DNA of 64,000 nt from Epiperipatus broadwayi (GCA_028023455.1 JAQFVV010006735.1:310001-374000); one strand, 5' to 3'. Numbered from the stretch's first letter, positions 13,154 to 25,669 are shown. Notes: generated by a model from the sequence alone, not told the origin. Numbers and translations: made by a program.

Positions 13154-15544
13154 ACCCTCACTTCTCGATATATGATATAATTTAAAATAAGACTAGCTCA
13201 ATTAAATCATTATGCTCAGCTAAAATATGTACAACTATCTTTAATATATTTTTATAATATTATAACTTATCAGATTAATATAGTTCAATATAATGTACTA
13301 ATTAAATAAGTATTTAATTAAAATCATGAGACTGTGAAATGAAGTTACAATTGGTAATTGGATTTACATTGAATTAATGTCTTTCCAAGACAATATTTCA
13401 ATGGCATAAGAATACTATTACTTCTTTATTATATCATTACTAACTCTACAGCACTCTTATGACTTTTATAAATGAACTATCTTTAATAATAATAAATAAA
13501 TAAATCTCAATCTTTTGTTAAGGAAATATAATTAAACGATCTCAGGTTCTTCTAATTATCTTAAAGTAATAATAATTCGTGCAAATAGGAATGATAAGGG
13601 ATTTAATATCAAACCTAAATACACCTAACTTACTCCAATAACAATAACTAACAATAATAATCTTTAGTGTATAGCTTAATCTTATCTATTTTATTGTACT
13701 ATTAATTATTAAGAAAATAAGTAAATCATATACATGTCTTACACTTCCATATAGTATCTTAATTTTAAAATATACTAAAATCCTATAATTTAACAATTTG
13801 TGGCAATAAATAATATTATACTCTTATATTGTGCATTATAATTACTTTATGACCATTGTAATATTATATGTTAATGTCAATCAATTTCTATAAATTATAT
13901 TAAGAAAATATTGTGTTTCTTACTCAAATAATAAAATAATAAATTCATATTGTGCAAATATTATGTTTATTCAAATTATCTGTTGTCAAATGCTGTGGTG
14001 TAAAATAATGAATTCGACACATTTTTTTAAACAACTTAAACAAATTTATTTACATCAACTTTAACAAATAACTTATTTACACTATTTACATTTACAAATG
14101 GAACTAAAGAAAATGAAACAAAATAAGAAAAATGATAATACAAGATTTTTACACTGTTATTATTTCCATAATCATAAATAGATAATTTACACATTTCAGA
14201 AATGTTCTATCAATACCATTCAATTAAGTTTATGACTTTAATTTAAATAAACATCATTTGTTATCAACTAATATAAGAAAAGGTTTATGTGAAATATCAT
14301 TCATGTAGCATATATGCAAATAAACAGACTTTAATAATTAAAATGCTACTTCACTGAAGTCTTACTGCTATTTAGATTATAATGTACTAGTATGTATCAC
14401 ATTTACTATTAATATTAATCAAAGATCAATTAATGTATCAACTGATATAACTTTGTAATATAATAACAATTATCAATTATAACCATTTATTTCATTCCGA
14501 TATAATGTCATACTACATGTCTTATCAAAATATGCAATACGTATATGTTCTTTTAAAATAATATTTTAAATTATTCAACAATTTCAACTTTTCATAAAGT
14601 ATTATATCAAATAAAATTCTATGATTCTTTTTATGTTTAAACTATTACTCTTCTTTACTTGTTATTCTTATTCCTTCCTAATAAACTTCTATCTACAAAT
14701 ATCATTTTAACCTTATTTAACTTCAGAAACATAGATGACCAATTTATAAAAAAAAAAATAATAATATTTATCCAAAATCTCTTATACCTCATCATCTATA
14801 TATGATAAGCCTTCAATCAAAATATAAATTTCTACATAAAATTAACTTAACTTATCTAATAAAAATAAAAAAATAAAATATAGATTTTATATACTTCTTA
14901 CTAACTTAAAAAAAAAATAAATAACTTACACTAATAATAAATCTAATTCCTAATATTGTAACAGAAACATTAAAATTTATTCACGAAAGAATCATATAAT
15001 TATTTCTAGGTTCTCATATTATGTTGTACTAAATTTACATCATCAATTTAAAATATGCATATTAAAATAAAACTGCTATTATTAATCTTATGCGTGTATA
15101 TTATTTAAATATTAATGCATTCATTCAACAATCAAATAACATTTGGTTGATCTAAAGAAAAACATAGTAAATACATCAAATTATTATTATTACATAATTT
15201 TTACCATAAATGATACTTCAATGTACAGTCCGTCACACGATGTCCTCCAGGATCACAGTTTCAAAAATAATTTCACATTCACACTCAACAATTATTCCTT
15301 AAAATATTACATGTTGTATAATTATAAAATAAACTTTATGCAATAAAATGTTATATTAATATTTAGCTTTTTTTTTTTTTAAAAGATGTAAATGTACCTT
15401 TCCTATCTTTAATAAATCAATAATTAATTAAATATTTATGTTAGTTAATAAATAAAACATATTACATAAAATCCAACGGTGTCTTCTTCCAGCTATAATT
15501 GTTCTTTTTCCTAGGCACAAATTTTCACCAAACATTACTTCCTT

Positions 15545-15561
15545 TTCCGGTACATCACGTG
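15545..15561. promoter_or_regulatory. ETS-like and CACGTG motifs
   Basis: TTCCGG is followed three bases later by ATCACGTG, an E-box. Both are common in animal promoters, but two short motifs alone prove nothing. Confidence 0.2.
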
Positions 15562-16481
15562 TTTTTTTAAAAGTTTTTTTATAGAATAAATGAAAACGTT
15601 TTTTTTTTAAAAAATAAAATAAAAGTCAAAGTTAGTTCCACCATAAAATAAAATAATAATTAAAATAGTTTATGGAATCCGGAGTCATTTCTTTTAAAGG
15701 AAAAAATATTATTATTTAAAAGTTATTATTTTTAGCATTAGTCTATAATTTATAAAGTTCTTGTTTAATTATTTTAATTGATTTGGATATCCACGTATAT
15801 TTGCGCATTCCTTAACGAATATTTAGGTAAGATTAATTTTAGATTCTTCTGTACGACCAGCGTTCAGACTTTAATAATATAATAATTTTTACTTATAAGT
15901 ATTTTTTTTACCTATTAAATTTCCAATTTATTTGCCTTTTAAAATTGTTAAAATTTAGTCTTTTAAACCATAAAGACTTCACAAGGCAAGTATTTATGTA
16001 ATCATTAGTATTTATCATCTTTACTAAGTTATATACTTAGATTTATAATTTACAAATACTTTCTTCATAAAGAAGTATTTCTCATTCTTTTAAATATCTA
16101 TTTATAAAAATTAATTACCATTAGCTTTTAAATTTATACAAAGTCCAACGTATTACTTTTATGGATCTAATAATTCTCCTAGTTAATCCAGCGTTTGTTA
16201 AATTTTTAGCATAAAGTCTCCAATACATTTTATCCTTATACAATGTTCCCATGACTATTTGATAGTAAATTGAGCTTTGATCGAGACGATAGGAAATTAT
16301 AATTAAAATTAGCACTGCATATTTGTCGGTAAACTTTTATAAATTATTTTAAAAAACTACTCTCTTATAATTTTAAAACGATTTTGAGAGCGTCTATAAT
16401 TACTTAGCTATTTCTAATAGCACACTTTACTTTAGAAATTTCAATCACTATTCCCTCCGAACAATTGAACCTTGGTTTTAT

Positions 16482-16509
16482 ACCGGAAGAAACTCCTCAC
16501 CTGATTGGT
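16482..16509. promoter_or_regulatory. Promoter-like pair: ETS site and CCAAT box
   Basis: ACCGGAAG (ETS/GABP-type) and TGATTGGT (inverted CCAAT, NF-Y-type) sit 20 bp apart in a locally GC-richer patch. This is a typical TATA-less promoter arrangement. No transcript start can be seen from sequence. Confidence 0.3.
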
Positions 16510-17487
16510 GAATTAAACAATCAACTTGCTAGCTTATTTACATATTTTACCAACAAGACAGAATTAAAAATAAATAATAACTTATTTAATATTTATTATT
16601 TATCACATTATTAAATTCTTAAATTAATCTTTGTCATTTATTTAAATCTATTAAACATTTTTTTAAAATATTCTTTCTTACTTTATTTCACTTTTAACTT
16701 TTATAAGATTATTTTTATAAACAAACTAAGTCTATTTTTATTCGTTACGTTTTTTTAAACAGTATTTTAAAAATCAGATTTAATATTTCACATTAATTAT
16801 TTTTACTTTTATCTCATGATAGCCAATATAATATTTATAAATTTTACAACAGAATTTTTAAAATAGCTTTGCAACTTTACTAAAAAACTCCCAAGCATGT
16901 GTGTATGTGTCTAACTAACATCTGTTTACAACACTACTACAAACGCTTGTAATAATCTAAAAATAAACTAACAATTTCGTTTTTTTTAAAAAATAAATAT
17001 TTTTAAAATAAATAATATCTTATAACAATTTTTAAAATAATACTTCGATATTATTAAAATCAAATATTAATCTTCCATTATGTACTACTAATAATTAAAA
17101 CATTTATATTCACTTATTAAATATTAATCTTTATCAATAATAAATATACGCATTTAATTTTAACTTGTCTTTTAAAACTTTAACTTTAAACAGTTATTTA
17201 TTAAATTTATTAATGCAGTATTAATTATGGCCAGTTTTCCCAACCATATACTATTATCATTCCCATTGAAACGTCTCTCAAAAACATCAGCACAATTTTC
17301 ACATATCAAATACTCATGAATTACTTTAATTACACTTTTTTAAAAGATTATCATAAATAAATTAACATCATATAGCTAAATATATCTTAAATTTAAAATT
17401 TTTTAAATAGATTGATACAACAATTTATGGAGACCCATACAAAAGGGCACAATATATATATATAAAAGTCTTACATCAGTGATATAC

Positions 17488-17494
<7 letters not shown>

Positions 17495-17533
<39 letters not shown>
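17495..17533. repeat. (AT)n array
   Basis: About 39 bp of AT repeats after a TATATAT-rich lead-in from 17453. Confidence 0.9.
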
Positions 17534-17535
<2 letters not shown>

Positions 17536-17733
17536 AATGGAATCAATCAATCACAAGTGACATGAATTATGAGATATTGAAAAAAAAATACTTCTCAAAT
17601 TTGTAATCTTTCTAAGGACTAACATGGTTTAAGGAATATTATTTTTCTTATTAATAACCATATTCATTTATTTATATCTATCTTTCAGATCATCTAGATA
17701 TTTGTCCAAGTTTTCTTTAAAAAAAAAAAAAAA

Positions 17734-17970
17734 TCAAAAGTGCCTTTTTAATTCTTCTTGAAAAGAATTCCCAGTATGTTGAACTTTGTGAAGAAGTTTG
17801 CTTTGATTTACAAGATTTTTATATAACATTTTGGTATAATTCAATTGCTTTTGAATAATTTTGAGATAAGTATCTAAAGATTTTGCTATGAACTCCTTAG
17901 ATTCTGCATCTATATCCTTTACATAAATAGTAACTTGATCATAAGCACTAACACAATTTTTAACTTTATC
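17734..17970 (-). other. Coding-like helical ORF on the minus strand, unidentified
   Basis: From about 17960 down to 17734 the minus strand encodes a charged, helix-friendly peptide (blocks YVKDIDAESKEFIAKSLDTY and NYTKMLYKNLVNQSKLL), much less biased than the surrounding random ORFs. Its N-terminal part runs into a TA array, and its C-terminus into a poly-T tract after which a shifted frame reads ENLDKYLDDLKDRYK. It may be a decayed gene fragment or retroelement ORF. No family recognised. Confidence 0.3.
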
Positions 17971-18007
17971 AATATATATATATATATAATATTTAAATAT
18001 ATATATA

Positions 18008-18503
18008 TTGTCTATACTAAACTTAATGTAATTATAAGGGATTTGAACTTGAACATTCAAGCTCCCTACATCTATCCAATCAAATTATATCCAATATCCG
18101 TATTTCATGCTGAACCAGCACTCATTAGTTGGTTCAGATCACCATCTTCCACACAAATATATATAATCAGTGCTCAGTTTATATTAAGATAGCAAATCTT
18201 TAAACTTTAACGGATAAGCTTCAATCTCCTCCACTCTACAATTCTTAGCCATCCATTTCATTGAAAATCCAGGGATGGTTGTTCAAAGCCCTTGTTGATG
18301 CCAATATTGACCCATCACACACAGGACCTTAATATGTCCATTAAATTATACAGGAGGGGGATGGACAGAATACAGGCTAAATATGTAATATTTAAATATA
18401 TGTATATTGTTTATACTAAACTTAATGCAATTATAACGGATTTGAATTCAAGCTTTAATGTTCCCTACATCTATCCAATCTACCTTTTACAACTGTGCAA
18501 GTC

Positions 18504-18505
<2 letters not shown>
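18008..18505 (+). repeat. Interspersed repeat family 1, copy B plus partial tandem copy
   Basis: 18008-18370 carries the family blocks TTTCATGCTGAACCAGCACT, GTTGGTTCAGATCA, ATATTAAGATAG and CATTTCATTGAAAATC. From about 18400 the 5' part starts again (ACTAAACTTAATGCAATTAT, CTACATCTATCCAATC) and stops at a TA array. Its 3' end carries GGACAGAATACAGGC, also seen inverted at 29.45 kb. Confidence 0.8.

Positions 18506-18508
<3 letters not shown>

Positions 18509-18582
<74 letters not shown>
18509..18582. repeat. (TA)n array, ~74 bp
   Basis: Pure TA repeats; the ORFs across it encode only Tyr-Ile repeats. Confidence 0.95.
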
Positions 18583-18585
<3 letters not shown>

Positions 18586-19815
18586 TCATAGAGGAAACAA
18601 ATAGAAACTATTGATATCATTGAAACAATTAAGAGAATCAATGAAGATGAACTGGATATATTACTAGAAATAAGTAACTGAAATCTTAAAGTAGATCCCA
18701 AGAGGTTATTTTTTTTATTTCAAATTTATAAATCTAATTATTATTATTAGAAAAAACATCATTGTTCAAAATTAGGATGATATATAAATAAGTACAATAT
18801 GAAAAATTCAAAATTAGGTGAGATAAACAAATATACAATATTAAAAATAAAATGACTATGAAATAAAATGGGTGAAAATAATACTTTATAATATTAAATA
18901 AATGAAGTTATTATTGTGGATATTCTTGAAATAAGCAATTTTAGATACCATAAATATGTATATCATTGTTATTATTTGATTGGTATTTCAATCAAATAAT
19001 AATAATATACATATTGATATGCATAACAAAGATAATAGATGGAAAAGTGAATGAAAGTTATTACATTAACACAATTCACCAATAATTCTTAGTAGCATTT
19101 GAACTAAACAAATCATTATCATCATGCCAATGTGTTCATATTAGTCACAAGTTACATTTAATAAGACTATAATAGCTTATGCAAGAATTATAGACTAGTT
19201 TTATAATTTAATTTTAAAACAGCAAATCTACTAGTAAGACCTGTTTCTTTTATATTACTTTAATATTTTACATATTTTAATAATTTTTAAAAATTTTGAA
19301 TATATGATACTCTTATGAATTTTTTAATATACCACTTTCAACTGATTTCTTATTTATAGACTAAAGAATTATTTGATGAACCTTCTCAATATTAAGTATA
19401 TAGTTTAAGTAAAGTGGAATAGTGTCATTCTGCTTTCTCTTTTTCTTCTTTTTTGGTATATATGCAATATTTTAATCCTGTCACAATATAAATAACTATA
19501 ACTTTATGACTAGATAAAGGTCTTAATATATTTTATAATTCTCAATCCATCATAACATCATAATAGAAAGTATATTTATTTATGCAACTTTGGTTCCATT
19601 TAATGCATTTCAATTCAAGTTTAGATTTTTGTTTACATAAATGTCAATGGCATCTGCTTATTTGTAAGCCCTTTATTTTACTTATAAATACAGTCATCAA
19701 TTTTAATGCACATTTTTTGTACTCATGTGTAGTCTTTTTATTAAATATTCAGACTTAGGACCATAAATAAGCCGTGTTAAAATATTTGTTTTCAAAATAT
19801 AAATATTGTTTTTTT
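18583..19815. other. AT-rich DNA with a small hairpin
   Basis: A short palindrome lies at about 18972-19002 (ATTATTTGATTGG / CAATCAAATAAT). 18605-18681 reads as a short acidic coding-like stretch (ETIDIIETIKRINEDELDI) but has no context. Nothing else stands out. Confidence 0.45.
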
Positions 19816-19819
19816 TTTA

Positions 19820-20100
19820 TATAAACAACATAAAAATAGTATTATATAAATTCAAATAATATCCATGCACTTTCAAAACTTACATGTCCTTGTCAAGCCA
19901 ACTATACTAAAGAACTTATTCAATAAATATCTAAGAAAACTACTATGAAGATCAGAAACAACTAATTGAAAAACTAGTCTCTTAGATATTTATTGAGTAT
20001 GTTCTTTAATATAGTTGCCTTGATATTGAAAGCGCTCGGATATTATTTGAATTTATATAGTACTATTTTTATATTGTCTCTGTTAAACAACATCAGATGT
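19820..20100. repeat. Foldback repeat with Penelope-end-like motif
   Basis: Arms at about 19820-19942 and 19975-20100 are inverted copies (blocks ATTCAAATAATATCC, CAATAAATATCTAAGA). The right arm carries TTGAAAGCGCTC, the same GAAAGCGCT text that follows the Penelope nuclease at 6534-6542. The left arm read backwards has TTGACAA and GAAAGTGCAT. This suggests a solo foldback made of Penelope terminal sequence. Confidence 0.6.
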
Positions 20101-20283
20101 GTCGGTTTTAATATTTTACAATTTGTAATAGAAAAAAGATAGATTTTTATATTAGTTTCCTTAATCACTTTATTCATTTTTTATTTTAGAATTTCATTCA
20201 TTATATATTTTCCATATTTATAACTTATCTAATATTTTCGAAATACAAACATAATTCATATACTTGGAGTTTATAAGTAATAT

Positions 20284-20545
20284 AAGGGGTGTGAACACAG
20301 ACTTTCAAGCTTCATTCAGCTATCTACTCTATCTCAAATAATCGATACTCATAACCACACACACGTGAAAAAGATAAATCATCTCCAACATACATATTTC
20401 TTGCTGAACTAGCACACATCAGTTGGTTCAGATCATCATCTCCCGCACACATATATGTAATCAGTGCTCAGTTTATATTAACATAGCAAATCTTCAAACT
20501 TTAGACAGCCTTCAATCTACTCCACCCTCCAACATTTCAGCCACC
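20284..20545 (+). repeat. Interspersed repeat family 1, copy C
   Basis: Family blocks GTGAAAAAGATAAATCATC, TTGCTGAACTAGCAC, GTTGGTTCAGATCATCATCT, CAGTGCTCAGTTTATATTAA and CTTCAATCTACTCCACC occur in order. Confidence 0.8.
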
Positions 20546-21089
20546 CATAACTTATCTAAGACAATAATTCTTTTCGACTTAAATTTCCTTCAATGTTAGT
20601 TTAAAAACAAATTGGACATTTATCGTCATCAATTTAACTACAGAATTGCTTAATATAATTTTCTGATTTACTTTTTTTTTTTTTTATCAATCTAGCATAC
20701 TTTTTTTAATCTCATTTAATTATCTCACATGTAGTCTTCTTTTGGGTATTTTATAATTTTTTTAACAATGGAATTGATTGCGGGAATATAAAAGTTCTTA
20801 TAATTTTCTTAACAAAATAAAATAATCGAATTGTAAATAAATATGAAAATAAATAAATATTTTCCAATTTAATGTTATCTATACTTATCTCCGTTGGCTA
20901 TTAGGGCAGTTTTTTTATTTGAAGAAAAACTATTAAAGCATAGAAAATCTTTAAGTAATGTTTTCTTCTTTTAGAAAACTTTTTAGTGTAATGGAATTTA
21001 ACAATATTAAGACAAATAATTAGTTTTTTTTATTTAAGCAGAATCACACAAAGTAAATGTTTTCCTGAAGTTTGCGATTATGGTGTTTT

Positions 21090-21666
21090 AGTTGTATTTA
21101 TATATGGGACTATTTCCTTTATCTAATATTAAATATTGAGTGTCTTTTAAAAAATTTAACTTTATGTAAATTTTCAAATTACATTCAACTGTTAGTAATA
21201 GCACACAGATTAGTATATGCACAACGTTTTGAGAGATATTATTCGCTCTTCTTTAGGTGTTACTGACCTGACCAATGATAGTACTAGCTTGGGATTGAAT
21301 CTGAACCCTTAAATATTTGAATGTTAAATTTTAAGGTAATGCTCTGACCAACTGAACTATTCTGCCAAAAGCAGCAATCAGTAGAAATTTAATATATGTA
21401 TCTATGAAGTTCCTCCTAATTTCTCCACTTTTTATTAAAGTGCAAAGTTGTTTTAGTGGTTTCCATATATTATGTATAGTCACACTAGGTTGACGTATTG
21501 GTTATTCATCATTATCATGTGAACAGTTTTTTTGAATTTTCTTCTTTGTACCTGCTATTACTAACAGTTGAATGTAATTTTAAAATTTAAATAAAGTTAA
21601 AATTTTCTGAAAGACCATTCAATTTAATATTAGATGATGAAAATAGCCCGTATATAAATACAACGC
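21090..21666. repeat. Foldback element, ~115-bp arms
   Basis: Arms 21090-21206 and 21548-21666 are diverged inverted copies (TTACATTCAACTGTTAGTAA and its complement; TGTATTTATATATGGG and its complement). The central ~340 bp contains a tRNA-derived repeat in reverse orientation. It may be a foldback element with a SINE inserted, or a composite repeat. Confidence 0.7.
21258..21366 (-). repeat. tRNA-derived SINE (A box and B box)
   Basis: On the minus strand, TAGTTCAGTTGGTCAGAGC (21342-21360) is a near-consensus pol III A box. GGGTTCAGATTCAATCCC (about 21290-21307) is a B-box-bearing T arm. The body downstream (CTAGTACTATCATTGGTCAG) is not tRNA. The middle does not fold as a clean anticodon arm, so this is a SINE head rather than a working tRNA. 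Confidence 0.7.
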
Positions 21667-21879
21667 ACTGACAATATAACACTTTTCTTAGTGCTTTATT
21701 CAAACATAATGTAGTACATAAGAATATTTTTAAAATTTATTGCAGTGTAATAAATTTTAAAAAAAATTATTTTTATACCGAACATATAAATTAGGTTAAA
21801 CTTCACATTTCAGATGAACTATCTTCATATTTATAAAATTCAATATATATGTAAAACAAACGTATTTTATTTTTGTCTT

Positions 21880-21976
21880 GCATTGGTGGTCGAGAGGTCA
21901 GCGCGACTGCCTTTCACTTGCAGGCAGTTGCCCGGGTTGCGGGTTCGCATCCCGGCCGATGCTATGACACTTTAAA
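21880..21976 (+). repeat. tRNA-like SINE head, copy 1 (best preserved)
   Basis: The 5' GCATTGG pairs with CCGATGC (one G-T wobble) as an acceptor stem. GTCG/CGAC makes a D stem, CTGCC/GGCAG an oversized anticodon-arm stem, and GCGGGTTCGCATCCC is the T arm with the B box. The central loop is irregular and no sensible anticodon is placed. A poly-A tail (21973-21986 region) follows after TATGACACTTT. Copies at 31.2 kb and 43.8 kb show it is a family, so it is a retroposed tRNA-like SINE rather than a tRNA gene. Confidence 0.65.
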
Positions 21977-21989
21977 AAAAAAAAAACCC

Positions 21990-23640
21990 ATTTACTCTTT
22001 TTTTTACAGTGATAAGATTTAATCAGTAGATTAAAAATGTGTATTAAAGCAGAAATTTTACTATAATAACTATGGTATAAATTGTATGTTTTATGGATAG
22101 CTCATTTAACAGAGCTATACCTACTTTCATTTTTTTGTCAATACATTTGAAGCAGATAAGACATTCCTTTTTAAATAGATATCTATCACATTTTAATGTT
22201 ATAAATAATATCCACCTTAACTAATAATAGAAATTTTTTGATGTTTTAAGTGGTAATGTTTGATGAAAAAAATCAACTAACCTTTGATAGTCACGTGTTT
22301 CCGTCAATTAAATTTCAAAGCATCAATAACTCATTGGATCATATGAGATTTTAACAACACAACAACTCAATTGAAATAAATAACTAATACTAAATAATTA
22401 TTACACTCATGTCAACTTTATTGAGTTGTTGATTATTTTTAGGTTCTAAAGAATAAAATATAGTATTGAATTCTATTTAATATTTATTTAGTCTATGTTT
22501 TTTTTAGCAATATAAACTTTATTATTGTTAAATGTGTGTACCTATTGTTTAAAAGATTATTTATCATTAAAAAAATATGATAATAATGTCTAATTAATGC
22601 TGGAAAAATCTACTACATGTTTTATAACATGTACATTACTTACAAAAAATGATTTTTGCTCTTCTTAAAAATTTATCATAATTCCTCAATATTATAACAT
22701 TTGCTCCAAACTATTATACTCAAAATATATTTGTTCTTCAAGAAGATTTATTGCTCTCACTATCACCATCTTTTATTTAAAATATATATGCTCTTCATTT
22801 ATACTCTTTGTGAAGCTATGAGCCATATTTTTAGAAAATAAAATATTACTATTATCTATTTAAAGTGCTATTAAAGATCTACAAGGTTTACTATATTATT
22901 ATTCAATATATTATTTAAATTATATGCAATATTTATGCTATTCATCTTATTATTTATTTAATCTACAACATTTTTTTAAATGTCTATCTTATTTGTGTCA
23001 GTAATTCAAATTTCTGCTTATCTCATATTTTAATTGCTGTTTATTGATTTAATCTTCAACACTGTCCAGAAATCCTGTAAAGTCTTTAGGGTTTCCAAGA
23101 ACTATTATTTGATTGTATTCTGTGCTAATGGTATGAACAAATCAAGACAGGAGGACTGTTTATTTTATTTGGTAAATGGGGATAAAATATTTAGTTTTAA
23201 TATTTATTTTTACATGCATTATATTCATTTTCTCAATATTATTTTATATACAGGTTTAACATACATTTTTATGCTGAGTTCTCAGAATATTACCAGAGTA
23301 ACAAAATTTTAAAGTGTATTATACTTGTCATTTTTTGGAATTATTTAGAATGTGATAAATGTTTGGAAGAGTTCACAAAGTTGATATATATTTTTATTAT
23401 TGAATTATTTTTGCCACAATTTTATATGCATAGCTATATTTTGATGCATTTTTTCATATTTTATTGGTTTTACACATCACTTATTTGTCATCTTTATAGG
23501 AGTTAATTGTGTTATCCCTATTTTATATTTTGCTTCATTATGCCAATAAGTTTTACAATATTTTTGTGATATTAAGCAGCTACTACTATATTTAGGTAAC
23601 CCGTCTTTTTTTGATGGATTGTTCTCAATTTTTATGATTA
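21990..23640. other. AT-rich DNA, no gene seen
   Basis: A weak inverted pair (about 22355-22375 and 22415-22435, CAACAACTCAA/TTGAGTTGTTG) is visible. The 92-codon ORF at 23034-23312 has no recognisable domain. Confidence 0.5.
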
Positions 23641-23644
23641 GAGG

Positions 23645-25280
23645 CAAGGTTGTTTCCCAACCTGTGGTATGCGTACCACTGGTGGTACGCGAGTTGCTGG
23701 TTGGTGGTACACGAAAAATAATCAATAATGGCGGTCATAAAAAAAATTAAATCGTAAAAATATCATAGAAACGTTTTTTCCTATAATTCATACAAATTAT
23801 TTTAATCAATAATATTATACAGTAAAGTTATTAATATGTACAGTCGATAACGATCTTTAATGTTAATGATAAAATTGAAAGTATGATTAAGAAATTAGAT
23901 TTTTGGAAACTGTATCAAAAACAATCAACAATCAACCGTAAGTATTCGAAAATCGACTTATTTTTTTGTTTGAAAATAAAGTTAGTCTGTCTCAAGATAT
24001 ACGAGAAAATATAATAGCACATTTAACAGAATTAAAATTGTCTTTCATGGAATATTTTCCAAAACCCGAAAACACAAATGATAATTGTATTTCAAATTCC
24101 GTCTATGCAGAAAATTTAGAAAAAGCTACATCATTATCAATAAAAGATAAAGAAAATTTAATAGAATTATCATGTAACAGAACTTTACAAATAGAATTCA
24201 AATGACACAATCTAATTAATTTTTGGTTAAACATTAAAGAATATGAACAACTTTCTGAGAAAGCTCTTAAATTATTATTACCATTTACTAGTACGAAATT
24301 AGTAGGAAGAGCTTTTACTTCATATATTTTAAAAAAAAAAAAGTATCGAAACAGATTGAACGCAGTTATAGACTTAAGGGTATATATACCTCACATGTTT
24401 TAAATTAAATTTCAAAAAATTATGTTGTTCAAAACAAGCACAAGGATTTCATTAAATTTATTTTATAAAAATATTTGATTATGATAAAAAAATATATTAA
24501 TTGTTTTTTTATAATTTTGTGTTTTTATTAAAACCATTTATTAGTAAACGAAATATGACAAAATAATAGATAAATAATGAGTCGGATCAAGGCAAATCAA
24601 TCTAAATTATTTAATTTGAAAGAATGTATCAGAAAAGGATCATAACCAGAAATTAGACTCTCTTTAATTTTTGATCATCTATTGTGGATTACTAGATGTA
24701 AGCTAGTATTTAATCATCAAAATTTTAATCCTATTAACTTCATGCAGAACAATATAAAGAAAACAAGAACAAGAGATAGCCTGGTAACCCCTGAGGTTAT
24801 TTTTACCAGGACTTGGGACATGCTGGATTTATCCTCTCCATGACCCAACCAATAGCAAGATGATCCGGAAAAGAGAAAACAGACTCAAATTTGGGAAAAC
24901 CAAATAAAGGAATGAGAAAATACTTTGAACAAAATATATACCAAATAATTTTTAATGTAATAATGTAATCTTTAATAAATTATTTTGAAAAAAAAAAGTG
25001 AAACTTTGAACAAACACATACATATATATATATGTTACATTGAGTTTATAATTTCAGTGAGTTTATAATCAGGTGTGACGGTTAGTCGTGTTTCAATGTA
25101 ATTTGTCCCATTATGTGATGTGAATACATACATGGTCACCTTATAATATTTATAATGCAAATAATATAACACACTCGCAATAACAAATTTCACAAAATAC
25201 AATCATTTTTACAAAGTGGTACAATTTAGCGTGATGTACTACCAAGTGGTACGCGAGCCAAAAAAGGTTGGGAAACGCTG
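23645..25280 (+). mobile_element. hAT-type DNA transposon, decayed (1.64 kb)
   Basis: The left end starts CAAGGTTGTTTCCCAACC; the right end, read inward, starts CAGCGTTTCCCAACC. Both are CAG-like termini with the TTTCCCAACC core usual for hAT elements related to ZBED5-type transposases. Subterminal GGTACGCGAG and GTGGTAC repeats occur at both ends. Putative 8-bp flanks (ATTAGAGG and TCCTAGAT) do not match, so the target duplication has decayed or the edge is off. A transposase C-terminal relic lies inside. 24640-24900 is compositionally different and may be a later insertion. Confidence 0.8.
23966..24403 (+). pseudogene. hAT transposase C-terminal fragment (ZBED5-like)
   Basis: The frame reads through one in-frame TGA (24203-24205). 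After it come FWLNIKEYEQLSEKALKLLL, PFTSTKLVGRAFTSY and KKKKYRNRLN...DLRV. These match the C-terminal dimerisation block of hAT transposases of the ZBED5/FAM200 group, which typically read FW...YP.LS..A...LLPF.(S/T)T, then G.S, then K.RNRL....DLR. The DDE-bearing N-terminal half and BED finger are missing, so the fragment is inactive. The terminal inverted repeats around it support a transposon copy, not a domesticated gene. Confidence 0.8.
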
Positions 25281-25669
25281 TCCTAGATCATTATTTCCCT
25301 TTTATATAGCTGCTTATTTAGGTTTATTCCATCACCTTAGTTTACCTATCTTATTTTGCCTTTGCTTTTTCAATCCATTGATATATATCTAGGTGATATA
25401 TTTATTAAAAGTCATGTGTGATGCTCAACTGACATAGTTGACCATCACATACAACTTTTTGCTTTTTGATGTTTTGAAATGATGCATGGTGTCAACCATG
25501 CCTTCATTTGTGCTCTTGATAAATCAGAGTGTTTTTGAATAGGTTTAGTTTTAAAACCCAATAGAATATGTTTATTATTAAATTTGTAATTGTCATTATA
25601 GAATTTTATACATTTTCCAAATTCAATGCTACCAAAATATGGTAAGATTTTATCTTATTTAGAGATATC

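Larger units (their letters stand above)
13151..17440. other. 4.3-kb repeat-poor segment, no ORF
   Basis: Unlike the rest of the window, there are no long microsatellites, foldbacks or transposon remnants here. CpGs are more frequent in 15.4-16.5 kb (for example near 15780-15870 and 16140-16300). No coding region is evident. It could be a conserved intron or regulatory stretch. Confidence 0.5.

Noticed and set aside
18292-18701. ORFs with long Tyr-Ile repeats
   Set aside because: Produced by the TA array at 18509-18582.
21880-21962. Functional tRNA gene
   Set aside because: The anticodon arm is irregular, related copies are degenerate, and a poly-A tail follows; a SINE fits better.
23637-25288. 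8-bp target duplication of the hAT element
   Set aside because: ATTAGAGG and TCCTAGAT on the two sides do not match well enough to call.
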